A stretch of DNA of 35,160 bases from Anaerococcus sp. Marseille-P3915 (GCF_900258475.1 NZ_LT984887.1:745475-780634), one strand, 5' to 3'. Positions 14,972 to 23,961 are shown, counted from the stretch's first letter. Made by a program: numbers and translations. Notes: a model not told the origin generated them from the sequence alone.

Positions 14972-16477
14972 TTATCTACCTCCTCTCATCTTGTCCAATA
15001 TGAGAATTTTATTACTTTCACTCATATTCAAAACACTTTCTATTTTTCCATCTCCCATTACCCAGAGCTTACTCACTGTGTTCGCTAAAAACTCAAAATC
15101 ATGACTTATTACCAAAACTGTTATCCCTTTTTTTAATTGTTCTTCAATCAGTTTTGCGACTGAAAGCATTGAGTCTTTATCACAACCTGATGTTGGTTCA
15201 TCATAGATGAAAACTTTTGCCTGTTTCATCATTCCACAAGCTATTGTCAGTCTTTGTTTTTCTCCTCTTGATAAAGCAAACGGATGCTTATCTATATATT
15301 TATCTAAGCCAAGAACATTCAAAATAGACTTTGCCTTTTGGGTATTTTCTTTTTTATCTTTATTTGAAATACCAAGCAGCATTTCATCAAGTACACTTTC
15401 CGAAAATAACTGATAGTCTGAATCCTGAAATACAAAATATGACATATCCATTAAATCTTTACGATTCAACTCTTTATCTTTTTCCGCCCATATTTTCCCC
15501 TCTTTTATCTTCTCAAGTCCTGAAATTACCCTTGCAAAAGTAGTTTTCCCAGTACCATTTAACCCAATAAGACCAATGGCTTTTCCACACTCCATATTGA
15601 AATCAAGATGATTTAAGATGTATTGATTTTGCTTATTTCCAACCTTAGTTGCACTTGGGTAACAAAATTTCAAGCCTTTCCCACTGATACTTTCATCATT
15701 TAATTGATATAAATCTTTCTTCTCACTTATCCTGTATTCTTTTAATTCAAGAGTTCTTAGTCCATTATCATCCCAAAACTTCCCTTCAAGATGGATAACT
15801 TCTTCCCGACTCAAGTCCTGTGCAATCTCTCCATCTTTAACCAAAAGAAAACGGTCAAATAAAGATTTTACATAGTACAAACGATGTTCAATTAGAACAA
15901 CAGTTGTTCCCTTTTTCTTTAATTTTTCCAAAATTAAAAATAGGTCAAATGTTGCTTTCATATCCAAATTTGCTGAAGGCTCATCTAAAATTAAAACTTT
16001 CGGATTCATTGCATAGATGCTTGCAATAGCTATCTTTTGTTTCTGCCCGCTTGATAATTCAAAAACAGATTTTCCTTTCAGTTCCTCAATATCCAGCTCT
16101 GCATATACTTCTTCTACTCTCTGTTTGATTTCATATCTTGATTTGCAGATAGTTTGAAGCCCAAAAGCTATTTCTTCATCTGTCGTTGTCGTGAAAAATT
16201 GACTTCTTGGATCTTGAAATACAGTACCTACAATACGCCCTATTTCATGAAGCGATAATTTGCTTATATCTTTTCCGGACGCAAAGGCTTCTCCTTGCAT
16301 TTTGCCTTTGTAATAATGTGGAATAAGACCATTCATTACACTTCCAAGAGTACTTTTACCACTTCCACTTTTCCCTGAAATTAAAACAAATTCACCTTTT
16401 TTAATTTCAAGATTGATATTTTTTAAAGCAGTTCGCCCATCTTCCCATTCATAAGAAACATTTTTTAACAAAATCAT
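14972..16477 (-). CDS. ECF/CbiO-type ABC ATPase, two fused domains
   Basis: A 501-residue protein with two ABC domains in tandem. The first has Walker A GKSGSGKST, signature LSSGQKQKIAI and Walker B VLILDEPSANLD. The second has Walker A GLNGTGKTT, signature LSRGEKQRLTI and Walker B VFIYDEPTSG. It serves as both ATPases (A and A') of the ECF importer. The start is the ATG at 16477, just after the stop of the upstream ABC gene, with GAGGT seven bases before it; the nine-codon longer version lacks a site. All catalytic motifs look intact. Confidence 0.88.
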   Translation of the reverse strand: MILLKNVSYEWEDGRTALKNINLEIKKGEFVLISGKSGSGKSTLGSVMNGLIPHYYKGKMQGEAFASGKDISKLSLHEIGRIVGTVFQDPRSQFFTTTTDEEIAFGLQTICKSRYEIKQRVEEVYAELDIEELKGKSVFELSSGQKQKIAIASIYAMNPKVLILDEPSANLDMKATFDLFLILEKLKKKGTTVVLIEHRLYYVKSLFDRFLLVKDGEIAQDLSREEVIHLEGKFWDDNGLRTLELKEYRISEKKDLYQLNDESISGKGLKFCYPSATKVGNKQNQYILNHLDFNMECGKAIGLIGLNGTGKTTFARVISGLEKIKEGKIWAEKDKELNRKDLMDMSYFVFQDSDYQLFSESVLDEMLLGISNKDKKENTQKAKSILNVLGLDKYIDKHPFALSRGEKQRLTIACGMMKQAKVFIYDEPTSGCDKDSMLSVAKLIEEQLKKGITVLVISHDFEFLANTVSKLWVMGDGKIESVLNMSESNKILILDKMRGGR

Positions 16478-16479
16478 GA

Positions 16480-18189
16480 TTATACCTCGTACTGAGCTTT
16501 CCATAATTTTGTGTAGTAACCATTTTTCGCAAGAAGTTCACCATGCTTTCCTTTTTCAAGTAAATTTCCTTTTTGAAATACGAGAATTTGGTCAGCTTTT
16601 TGAATTGTTTTTAAATGATGAGCCACTACAAGTACAGTTCTATTCTTTGCAAGTTCTGTAATAGCATCCTGTATCAAAGATTCATTTACAGGATCAACAT
16701 TACTTGTCATTTCATCAAGAATTAAAATCGGTGCATCTTTTAGAAAAGCTCTTGCAATAGATATTCTTTGTCTTTGTCCACCTGATAAAATTCCTCCATT
16801 TTCGCCAATATCAGTTTCATAACCTTTTGGTAAACTCATAATGAAATCATGTATTCTTGCTTTCTTTGCAGCTTCAATGATTTCCTCTTTTGTAGCTCCT
16901 TTTTTACCTACTCTGATATTTTCTTCAATCGTGTTATCAAACAATTGAACATTCTGCATGACAATGCTAATACGGTCTAAAAGCTCATCATAAGGAATAT
17001 CCCTTATATCAATTCCTCCGAGTGTAATTTTTCCTTTATGCACATCATAAAATCTTAGAAGTAAGTTGGTTATAGTGGTCTTTCCACTACCTGATTCTCC
17101 AACTAAGGCTGTCATTGTTTTTTCAGCAATAGAAAAGCTCAATTTTTCCATTTTAAATTCATCTTTTTCATAGGAAAATCCAATGTTATCAAAAGCTATA
17201 TCATTATCTTTCGGAACAATTCCATTCACTTTATCCGGGATTACATCTGCATATAAAATTCTTGAAAGTCTTTCGTAACTATCTACCGCCGAAACATAGT
17301 TCATATAGTGTTGTTCCATAGAAGCGAACGGCTTATAAAACTCTTTTGAAATTACTGCAAAGATAATAAAATTAAGTACATCAAGACTTCCCTTTATAAC
17401 AAGTATTGCTCCTGCAATTAAAAGAACTAAATATCCAATATCCAGTAAAAACCCAAATATAGATAGCTGTTTTGCCTTGAATCTTGAAGCTACTTTGCTT
17501 GTTTCTCCAAACTTTTTTGTCTTGTTCATAAGCTCATTATCCAAGCTTTTATTGTTTGAAAAACTCTTTAGTACAGGTATTCCTCTAACATATTCAACAA
17601 ATAAGCTAACCATATCAAGAAGTGCTGAATTATTCTGATTCTCTATTCTTTCAGATTGCTTAATTGTCAGATATAGAAAGACAAGTGCAATCGGAACAGA
17701 TACAGCCATTAGAATAGCAAGTTTGAAATCAATACTTGCAAGACCGATAAATACGACTGCACCTATCAAAAAATCGCCAAACATTCTCGACCACATGTGT
17801 CCTACAACAAGAGACATATTATCAACATCTTTGTGTAAAATTGTATTGATCTCTCCCAGTCTTTCATTGGTATAAAATCCCAAACTGAATTTTTTCAATT
17901 TAATAATCATGCGTTCTCTGATTTGCTGAACAATATCAAAACCTGCACTATGCTTTTTCATATCTGCAACCATATTACAAATGCCTTTGAATACTACAAG
18001 TAACCCAATTGCAATAAAACCTTTATATAAACTTGCTAAACTCGTCCCATCAAATATCTGAAACAGTATAGAAAATACGATAACAATCATGGCTATGGAG
18101 CTTAGTCCATAAAGGGCAAAGAATACACTTGATATAATCAAATCTCTCTTGCCGGTTTTTGTAAGCAGCTTTAACATTTCTCTAAACAT
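16480..18189 (-). CDS. ABC transporter, fused permease-ATPase (exporter fold), second subunit
   Basis: A 569-residue half-transporter: six membrane helices in residues 15-310 (type IV exporter fold) and an ABC ATPase with Walker A GESGSGKTT, signature LSGGQRQRISIA and Walker B ILILDEMTS. In Walker B the usual catalytic Glu is present (DE). The gene overlaps the previous one by eight bases, so the two products probably form a heterodimer. Exporter-fold pairs next to ECF modules occur in siderophore uptake loci (YbtP/YbtQ- and IrtAB-like), so direction of transport is open. Drug export is the main alternative. Confidence 0.85.
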   Translation of the reverse strand: MFREMLKLLTKTGKRDLIISSVFFALYGLSSIAMIVIVFSILFQIFDGTSLASLYKGFIAIGLLVVFKGICNMVADMKKHSAGFDIVQQIRERMIIKLKKFSLGFYTNERLGEINTILHKDVDNMSLVVGHMWSRMFGDFLIGAVVFIGLASIDFKLAILMAVSVPIALVFLYLTIKQSERIENQNNSALLDMVSLFVEYVRGIPVLKSFSNNKSLDNELMNKTKKFGETSKVASRFKAKQLSIFGFLLDIGYLVLLIAGAILVIKGSLDVLNFIIFAVISKEFYKPFASMEQHYMNYVSAVDSYERLSRILYADVIPDKVNGIVPKDNDIAFDNIGFSYEKDEFKMEKLSFSIAEKTMTALVGESGSGKTTITNLLLRFYDVHKGKITLGGIDIRDIPYDELLDRISIVMQNVQLFDNTIEENIRVGKKGATKEEIIEAAKKARIHDFIMSLPKGYETDIGENGGILSGGQRQRISIARAFLKDAPILILDEMTSNVDPVNESLIQDAITELAKNRTVLVVAHHLKTIQKADQILVFQKGNLLEKGKHGELLAKNGYYTKLWKAQYEV

Positions 18190-19921
18190 TTTCTGTTACC
18201 ACCTCTTTCAAATTCCATCTATCTACCTTGTTCTGTGCTTCAACCATATCCTTATAGAACTCACATCTTTTCATCAACTCTTCATGGCTTCCTGCATCAA
18301 GAACAACACCCTTATCCATAACTATAATTTGGTCTGAATCTCTAATTGTGTTTAGATGATGAGCAATTGTAATAATGGTTTTATCCTTGCTTAAATCGTC
18401 AATTGCTTCGCCGATTAGTCTTTCATTTTCACTATCAACAGCTGCCATTGCTTCATCTAATATTAAAATCGGTGCATTTTTCAGTATCATTCTTGCTATG
18501 GAGATTCTTTGTTTTTCTCCACCAGATAACTTAACTCCCATTTCACCTACTCGTGTTTCATATCCATTTGGCAATGCTGAAATAAAATCATGGCATCTTG
18601 CTTTTTTAGCAGCTTCTATGACTTCTTCTTTTGTTGCATTTAGTTTTCCAATTGCTATATTTTCAAAAATACTTAAATCAAAAAGGATAACTTCTTGTTG
18701 CACACTACCAATCAGCATTGAGATATTTTCTTGACTATATTCTTTTATATCTTTTCCATTTATCAGTATTTGTCCTTCATCTGCATCCCAAAATCCCATA
18801 AGCAAATTAGATACAGTACTTTTCCCACAACCACTTGCTCCTACAAAGGCGTTCAAACTATTTTTCTTAAAATTCAAATTGATATTTTTAAGCTCAAAGC
18901 TATCTTTTCCGTATGCAAAATTCACATCTTTAAATTCTATATTTCCAAATTCTAAACCTTGTTCTGTCTTTTTCTTTGGAAGCGGAACTGTTAAAACTTT
19001 TCCAATCGCCTTTAGTGCTTCCTTAAACACAATAGAAAAATGTTGCAATGTAGCCGTCTTACTTATAGATGCAGTAAAAGCAGACGATAAAATAATGGCA
19101 AGTATAAAATTAGGGGTTGTAATATTTCCATAGTAAAGAAATATACTTCCCAAAATCATGACAATAACTACTCCAATTTCCATAAATATGTCAATGAGTC
19201 CCATTGGAATTGTAATTGCTCCCATGCTCTTTTTAACCCAGTAAATATATTCTCTTGCCGTTTTTAATGTTCTTTCACTAATCTCCTCTTCTTTAGCAAA
19301 AGCCTTAATCACAGAAATATTTTTTACATATTCCATTAGCTCTTCTCTCATCTTATTTTCATGGTTAAAGTAAATAGCAAAGTTTTTATCCATTGTTTTC
19401 TGTGAAAGAACTTTTACCAAATACATGAGTGGAACTCCAGCAATCATTCCAAGAGCAAGACGCCAATCAACAAAAATCATAGCTACAAAAATAATGGTAG
19501 GCAGAAGTGTAACTGCCATTATTTCAGGAAGACCATGGGCAAGGTATACTTCCACTTGCTCTACATCATGTTGAACAATGTTGGTAAGCTCTCCTGTATT
19601 ATGTTCTTTAAAGAATCCCAAACTTAGTTTTTTCAGATGACCGATAATATCTAACCTAAGTTCTGTTAATTTTTCGTATGCTTTCTCATGGGCAACCTTT
19701 GTTGCAAAATAATAAAACACTCCTTTTAATACAAACGATATAAAGATTCCCAAGAATATATACTTTAAATTACCTTCGTTAATATTGTTTGTGATTAAAG
19801 AACTAATCAAATATACAAGTAAGATTTGTGGTATCAAATCAAATACTATTTTTAAAGCAAGAAGTGAATTGGATAAACTATTTTTCCCAATCACTTTTTT
19901 CCTTAATTCTTTTTCCGGCAT
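18182..19921 (-). CDS. ABC transporter, fused permease-ATPase (exporter fold), first subunit
   Basis: A 579-residue half-transporter with a permease region at about 15-320 and an ABC domain with Walker A GASGCGKST, signature LSGGEKQRISIA and Walker B ILILDEAMAAVD. It is the first gene of the transport operon, starting at the ATG at 19921, which has AAGGAGAG seven bases upstream; the ATG six codons earlier has none. A palindrome resembling that in the tetR promoter lies 27-50 bases upstream of the start, so TetR control is likely. It overlaps the next ABC gene by eight bases. Confidence 0.85.
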   Translation of the reverse strand: MPEKELRKKVIGKNSLSNSLLALKIVFDLIPQILLVYLISSLITNNINEGNLKYIFLGIFISFVLKGVFYYFATKVAHEKAYEKLTELRLDIIGHLKKLSLGFFKEHNTGELTNIVQHDVEQVEVYLAHGLPEIMAVTLLPTIIFVAMIFVDWRLALGMIAGVPLMYLVKVLSQKTMDKNFAIYFNHENKMREELMEYVKNISVIKAFAKEEEISERTLKTAREYIYWVKKSMGAITIPMGLIDIFMEIGVVIVMILGSIFLYYGNITTPNFILAIILSSAFTASISKTATLQHFSIVFKEALKAIGKVLTVPLPKKKTEQGLEFGNIEFKDVNFAYGKDSFELKNINLNFKKNSLNAFVGASGCGKSTVSNLLMGFWDADEGQILINGKDIKEYSQENISMLIGSVQQEVILFDLSIFENIAIGKLNATKEEVIEAAKKARCHDFISALPNGYETRVGEMGVKLSGGEKQRISIARMILKNAPILILDEAMAAVDSENERLIGEAIDDLSKDKTIITIAHHLNTIRDSDQIIVMDKGVVLDAGSHEELMKRCEFYKDMVEAQNKVDRWNLKEVVTENV

Positions 19922-19947
19922 GAACAACTCTCCTTTCAAAATTGAAT

Positions 19948-19971
19948 AATATTGAATTTTAATTCAGTATT
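19948..19971 (-). promoter_or_regulatory. Candidate TetR operator upstream of the transport operon
   Basis: A 24-base imperfect palindrome whose half-sites are AATACTGAATTA and AAATTCAATATT (10 of 12 pairs). The left part shares 17 bases with the spacer of the tetR promoter (21249-21265). A TATTAT -10-like hexamer overlaps its end. A binding role for the neighbouring TetR protein is inferred. Confidence 0.6.
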
Positions 19972-19984
19972 AAGGTTTAAAGTA

Positions 19985-20009
19985 AGACTTTGCTGATTAC
20001 GCAAAGTCT
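19985..20009 (-). terminator. Hairpin between clbS-like gene and ABC operon
   Basis: A 9-bp perfect stem AGACTTTGC/GCAAAGTCT with a seven-base loop lies about 50 bases after the ClbS-family stop codon. The T tract on the minus strand is short (TTACTTT), so termination may be partial. Confidence 0.5.
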
Positions 20010-20061
20010 ATTTTATCCGATCACTATATTTTTTTAAATTACTGTATCAGCAAATCAAAAA

Positions 20062-20580
20062 TTATAGCACAATCTTTTTCCATTTTCTAATCTTAGTTCT
20101 AAACGTTCCAAAAGGGGCAACAGTATTAACATGAATAAACTTATAAACTTCCCATGTCGCTGTTTTAGTAGCTTCATCAGCCCATTTTCTCATATGCGGT
20201 TGAAATAATTCTTCTTCACTTAGTGTATCAATCATTGTATAGATAGATATAATATTTTCTTTCAATCGTTTCTTTAATTCTTCTATCGATAAATGAGCAT
20301 AAGTATCGGTAAACCACTGATATAATTCTCCAAGTTGATTCCATTTAAACATATCCGACGGTGTCTTTACTTCAAAACCGTTTTTCTCATCTTTTTCCCA
20401 TTTCAAAACTAATGTTGTCCATCCGAGTTGATAAGCAAGATTTTCTGCTGGTGTTCTGTCAACTTCAGGGACTCTCTTATCTTTGAGAGATTCAGGAATA
20501 ATATCAAATTCAGAAATATACTTTTCAAAACTTTTATTTATCTCAGATTTCAGTTCTTCTTTATCTTTATATATCTTCAA
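20062..20580 (-). CDS. ClbS/DfsB-family four-helix bundle protein
   Basis: A 172-residue protein of the ClbS/DfsB (DUF1706) family. Matching segments are AYQLGWTTLVLKWE (about 49-62), MFKWNQLGELYQWF (about 77-90) and FIHVNTVAPFGTFRTKIRKWKK near the end. ClbS is the E. coli self-resistance protein that opens the reactive cyclopropane ring of colibactin; the function of other members is mostly unknown. The start is TTG at 20580 with GGAGGAG seven bases upstream. It lies 50 bases after tetR and is probably co-transcribed with it, which links it to the regulated transporter and suggests protection against a reactive or toxic small molecule. Confidence 0.82.
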   Translation of the reverse strand: MKIYKDKEELKSEINKSFEKYISEFDIIPESLKDKRVPEVDRTPAENLAYQLGWTTLVLKWEKDEKNGFEVKTPSDMFKWNQLGELYQWFTDTYAHLSIEELKKRLKENIISIYTMIDTLSEEELFQPHMRKWADEATKTATWEVYKFIHVNTVAPFGTFRTKIRKWKKIVL

Positions 20581-20630
20581 AATATCTCCTCCAAAAATTT
20601 AAATTTATCGCATTTAAATATCAAATCAAC

Positions 20631-21203
20631 TTACAATGATTCCACTCCCTTGTAATAACACTTTGCAATAAGTTTTAGCATATCTTTTGCCCACTTTTCA
20701 CTTTGATAATGCCTTGCTATTTCAAGAAGTCCCTCTGTAAAGTTACTGGCTAAAATATGGGCAAGCATTGGATCATATTCCTGTTTCGATTGTCTTTTTA
20801 AACTTACTTCAATATGAACCTGCATTTGCGATATGAGTTTTTGTTTTGCTTCTGTATGCTTTGTACCTGAGCTTTTATCCATTAAAATAATTAACTTCTT
20901 ACGATCTTTTAAAAGTTCATGAATATAATTTTCTCCAACTTCATCAAACCTTTCAGAAGCAGAACCTTTTTCCAAAGATTCTTCCTCATTAAAAGCTGAC
21001 TCGAAGTTTATATAAACAGAACTTACTACTGCATCAAACAAAACTGCCTTATTTTTGAAATAGGTATAAATTAGTGCCACAGGAATATCTGCTTCTTTTG
21101 CAATTTCTGTTAATTTGGCACCTCTATAATCCTTTTTATAAAATACTTTTTCTGCTGCTTCGAGTATTCTATTTCTAACTTCTTCTTTTAATACTTGTGC
21201 CAT
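20631..21203 (-). CDS. TetR/AcrR-family transcriptional regulator
   Basis: A 190-residue repressor. The N-terminal helix-turn-helix is RNRILEAAEKVFYKKDYRGAKLTEIAKEADIPVALIYTYFKNK (split over residues 10-52), the TetR signature. The C-terminal ligand-binding domain is helical and contains ASNFTEGLLEIARHY. The start ATG has GAGG upstream. Its promoter (21243-21271) contains a sequence shared with the transport-operon promoter, so it probably represses both itself and the ABC/ECF operon until it binds a ligand. Confidence 0.88.
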   Translation of the reverse strand: MAQVLKEEVRNRILEAAEKVFYKKDYRGAKLTEIAKEADIPVALIYTYFKNKAVLFDAVVSSVYINFESAFNEEESLEKGSASERFDEVGENYIHELLKDRKKLIILMDKSSGTKHTEAKQKLISQMQVHIEVSLKRQSKQEYDPMLAHILASNFTEGLLEIARHYQSEKWAKDMLKLIAKCYYKGVESL

Positions 21204-21223
21204 AGCACACCTCTTTCTATTCC

Positions 21224-21271
21224 AATACTGAATCTATATTTAATAATAAATTAAAATTCAATATTTGTCAA
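21224..21271 (-). promoter_or_regulatory. tetR promoter with embedded operator half-sites
   Basis: The minus strand has TTGACA (21271-21266), a 17-base spacer and TATTAT (21248-21243). The spacer is the same 17 bases found in the transport-operon palindrome. A second half-site, ATTCAGTATT (21233-21224), follows the -10. Repressor binding in the spacer would block RNA polymerase. Confidence 0.65.
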
Positions 21272-21278
21272 GATAGAT

Positions 21279-23117
21279 TTAAATATTTGTTTTTATATAC
21301 TCACTCACCGGTATCCCCACTCTTTTCAAAACCTTTATTTTCTCCTGTTTCTTCTGTTCTCTTCTTGCCTTATATTTATCTTCATACTCTTTCTGTTTTC
21401 CACTCGCTTTACGCTTTAGGTAATTTTGATGTAGCTTGTCTTTTCTTTCTTCGATTTTTCTTTCTTCTTCCTCAAGTTTTTGTTTTTTTTCTTCGCTTAA
21501 CTCCGCCTGTGGTAGTTCGTAATTACCTATGAAATTAAAGTAAATTTCTATCTTTTGCTTTGATGTCTGACTTCCTTTTCTATCTCTTTCATGTACGATA
21601 ATCTTTTCTACAAACTCATTTATCATTGTAGTTGTAAGTTCATCAAAGTTTTCATAACGACTGATAAGAGATATAAATTTTCTTGCTCTGTCTGTTTCTT
21701 TTTCATATCTTGATACCTGCTGCTCTAAATCTTTGATCTCTTTGCTTAAAGTTATCTGCTCTGTTTCATATTGATTGTTTAGTATCTCATATCTGCTATT
21801 TGGTATTTTGTTAAGGATCATATCTTCGTAAATTCTGCACATAAGTCGTTCGAGTTCCCTAAGTCTGTTTTGGCTTTCCGTTAATCTTACCTTTTTCTTT
21901 TCTATCTCTATTTTTTCTTTTTCTTCCATTTCATTTTGAATGGAACAGATAAAGGCTTCATTATCTTCATCAAGGTATTTTTTAATATCTTTTAGTGTGT
22001 CTTGTATTAAATTTAAGACTACTTCCGCTTTTATTCTGTGTGCTGATGGACAAAGCATGCCACAAGGTGTTTTAGTATAGGCACTGCAAGTGTAATAGGG
22101 TATATTTTTGTAATTGCTTGTTCTATGAACATACATTTTACTTCCACAATCTGCACAATACATCAGTCCTGTGAGTGGGTGATATTCTCCCCAACCGTCA
22201 GGATACCTTTTTACATTTCCTCTTATCCTTTGCACATTGTCAAAGGTTTCTTGATCTATAATTGGCTCGTGTGTATTTTCAAAAATAAGCCAGTTATCCT
22301 CGGATACATATTTGCTTTTCTTGTCCTTGAAGTGTTTTCTTGTTTTGAAATTGACTGTATGTCCCAAGTATTCCTGTTTCTTTAAAATGCTTGCTATGGT
22401 TGAGCTGCACCAACGATAGGGATGTTCAAAGTTTTTGCTTTGATATAGTCCATAGCCTAATTTCTGTTGATGATAGGCTGGTATATCTACTTTTTCACTC
22501 TCCAATATCTTTGCTATTCGATACGGACCATTTCCTTGCATGGTCAGGTTAAATATTCGCCTTACTATCTCTGCTGCTTTTTCATCTACTATCCACTTGT
22601 TTTTATCTTTTTCATCTTTGATATAGCCATAAGGCGGTGTACTTGCAGTATGTTTCCCACTTTCGCCTTTTGACCTGAAAGTCGATTGGATTTTTCTTGA
22701 TGTATCTCTTGCATACCATTCGTTCATGATATTTCTAAAAGGGGTAAAATCATCTTCTCTGTAAAAGCTGTCTACATTGTCATTGATAGCGATTAGTCTT
22801 ACGCCCTTTTGTCTTAATATCTCCATACATTGACCAACTTTGAGATAATCTCTGCCGAGTCTACTCATATCCTTTACGATGATACAACCGATATTTCCAG
22901 TATTTACTCCATTCATCATTTCCATAAAGCCTGGTCTATCAAACTGTGTCCCGCTTATTCCGTCATCTGTAAAATGGATGATGTTGGTTAAATTATTCTT
23001 ACTTGCATATTCTTCAAGGATTTTCTTTTGATTAACGATTGAGTTACTTTCTCCTTCAAGTTCATCATCTCGACTTAATCTCTCATAGAGTGTTGTTATC
23101 TTTTCAAAATTCCTCAC
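21279..23117 (-). CDS. Large serine recombinase, TnpX/TndX-like (element A)
   Basis: A 612-residue recombinase that would excise and insert element A. The catalytic domain (1-150) has LYERLSRDDELEGESNS with the nucleophile Ser in YERLS, then KDMSRLGRDYLKVGQ. The recombinase domain follows (GYIKDEKDKNKWIVDEKAAEIVRRIF split; about 160-270). The zinc ribbon is CADCG...CSAYTKTPCGMLC (about 335-375), and then a long coiled coil runs to the end. The start is GTG at 23117 with GGAGG five bases upstream. It lies 97 bases from the right core, and a promoter for it forms only in the circular element. Confidence 0.93.
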   Translation of the reverse strand: MRNFEKITTLYERLSRDDELEGESNSIVNQKKILEEYASKNNLTNIIHFTDDGISGTQFDRPGFMEMMNGVNTGNIGCIIVKDMSRLGRDYLKVGQCMEILRQKGVRLIAINDNVDSFYREDDFTPFRNIMNEWYARDTSRKIQSTFRSKGESGKHTASTPPYGYIKDEKDKNKWIVDEKAAEIVRRIFNLTMQGNGPYRIAKILESEKVDIPAYHQQKLGYGLYQSKNFEHPYRWCSSTIASILKKQEYLGHTVNFKTRKHFKDKKSKYVSEDNWLIFENTHEPIIDQETFDNVQRIRGNVKRYPDGWGEYHPLTGLMYCADCGSKMYVHRTSNYKNIPYYTCSAYTKTPCGMLCPSAHRIKAEVVLNLIQDTLKDIKKYLDEDNEAFICSIQNEMEEKEKIEIEKKKVRLTESQNRLRELERLMCRIYEDMILNKIPNSRYEILNNQYETEQITLSKEIKDLEQQVSRYEKETDRARKFISLISRYENFDELTTTMINEFVEKIIVHERDRKGSQTSKQKIEIYFNFIGNYELPQAELSEEKKQKLEEEERKIEERKDKLHQNYLKRKASGKQKEYEDKYKARREQKKQEKIKVLKRVGIPVSEYIKTNI

Positions 23118-23216
23118 TTTTTCCTCCTTCCTCTTAATTTCTTAAATAAAAAAGAATTAAGAAGTACATGTTTCACTAAAACAGTGATTAAGTGTTCTCC
23201 TTAATTCTATTACTCC
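23118..23216 (-). promoter_or_regulatory. Right end of element A: inverted repeats and -10 of junction promoter
   Basis: No gene. CTTAATT-type motifs recur at 23133-23139, 23200-23207 and, inverted, 23055-23061 region near 23155-23161, with a TCACT/AGTGA hairpin at 23173-23187. They are candidate recombinase-binding sites. TAGAAT (23209-23204) lies four bases inside the core and becomes the -10 of a promoter once the ends join. Confidence 0.55.
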
Positions 23217-23645
23217 AGCTGCAAGCTTATATTTCTTATATTGCTTAACTGCAAAATGGCTTGGGTCTTTCTTTTCAAGAGCTTCAAATAGCCTATCAAT
23301 TGGGTTCATATAGGTTTCGTCATCTTCTCTAACTTCACTTGCGTCAATCATATCCAAAAGTGTCTTAAAGTTCTTTTCTTCTTCTGGTGCTTCATAATAG
23401 ATATAACCGATAAGGGCAGTGTAATATAGCTTCTCAGCCTTTACCCAGAAATCTTCTCCTGCCTTTTCTCCATCTCCCTTGGTGTTAGCGATAATTGTTT
23501 GGACAAGTTTTAAAATATCTTTTTCACTTCTCAAATAAGCAAAGGGATTGTACTTCATAGATTTTTTAAAGTTTATTGTGTTTAAAATCTTTTTGTCGTA
23601 TCCATTTTCATAAAGCATTTTTCCACACTCTAACACAAGTGTGCC
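23217..23645 (-). pseudogene. VirD4/TraG-type coupling protein, middle fragment
   Basis: Exactly 143 codons of the coupling protein between elements B and A: from TLVLECGKMLY, through FKKSMKYNPFAYLRSEKDIL, GEDFWVKAEKLYYTALIGYIYY and HFAVKQYKKYKLAAG. The frame continues a few codons into each element and then stops. The piece is what remains of the ICE backbone between two insertions. It lacks both Walker motifs and cannot work alone. Confidence 0.9.
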
Positions 23646-23692
23646 TTTTGGGAAGATTTGTCAAGGACATAAACAAAATTTCTTTGAAAAAT

Positions 23693-23857
23693 TTATATCT
23701 TTTCTGTTTCTCTCTTGATTAGCTTTAATATTTTATCCTTGTATGTTTCGCCTGTACCTTGCTTAAAATGTAGGTTTACAGTATATTTTGTCTTCCCAAT
23801 ATCCATAACTAACTGTTTATGTGGTGGTACTTGTATTTTTCTTCTTTCTTCTTCCAT
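23693..23857 (-). CDS. tnpW: Transposon-encoded TnpW-like protein (element B)
   Basis: A 54-residue ORF with AAAGGAG five to six bases before the ATG at 23857. MDIGKTKYTVNLHFKQGTGE followed by TYKDKILKLIKRE aligns with IGKVTYEVIVHF and TMQDKLKRIMLRE of the element A protein. It has the same place, 45 bases from the left core. Its function is unknown. Confidence 0.65.
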   Translation of the reverse strand: MEEERRKIQVPPHKQLVMDIGKTKYTVNLHFKQGTGETYKDKILKLIKRETEKI

Positions 23858-23876
23858 AAGTTCTCCTTTCCATTTT

Positions 23877-23940
23877 TAGACAATAAAAAACAGCAAACCA
23901 TTTTTGATTTACTGTTACTGTGTTAGTTTTTATTAAATTG
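23877..23940 (-). terminator. Terminator upstream of tnpW-like gene, in a 60-base repeat
   Basis: Minus strand AACAGTAAA pairs with TTTGCTGTT (one G-U pair; 23916-23883), followed by six T. The whole 23877-23940 segment recurs in direct orientation at 29325-29388 with few differences. Confidence 0.7.
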
Positions 23941-23961
23941 CTTGATTTTCAAAATTGAAAT

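Larger units (their letters stand above)
8025..23216 (-). mobile_element. Element A: mobilizable Tn4451-like transposon with rep, oriT and transporter cargo
   Basis: About 15.2 kb bounded by a 3-bp core (TCC on the plus strand at 8025-8027 and 23214-23216). Flanking DNA reads as one coupling-protein frame: KLAAG on the right flank and KTAKSIL on the left, so the empty site codes KLAAGKTAKSIL. The GA within the core fits the GA dinucleotide used by TnpX/TndX recombinases. Contents from left are TnpW-like, ORF6N, DUF1413, replication protein, MobA/MobL, oriT, DUF3847, sigma-like, transport cargo, ClbS, TetR and serine recombinase. All genes are on the minus strand. Confidence 0.85.

Noticed and set aside
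23157-23636. A stand-alone 159-residue conjugation protein
   Set aside because: Its first and last codons lie inside elements B and A. Only the 143 middle codons belong to the coupling-protein gene, so it is a fragment.
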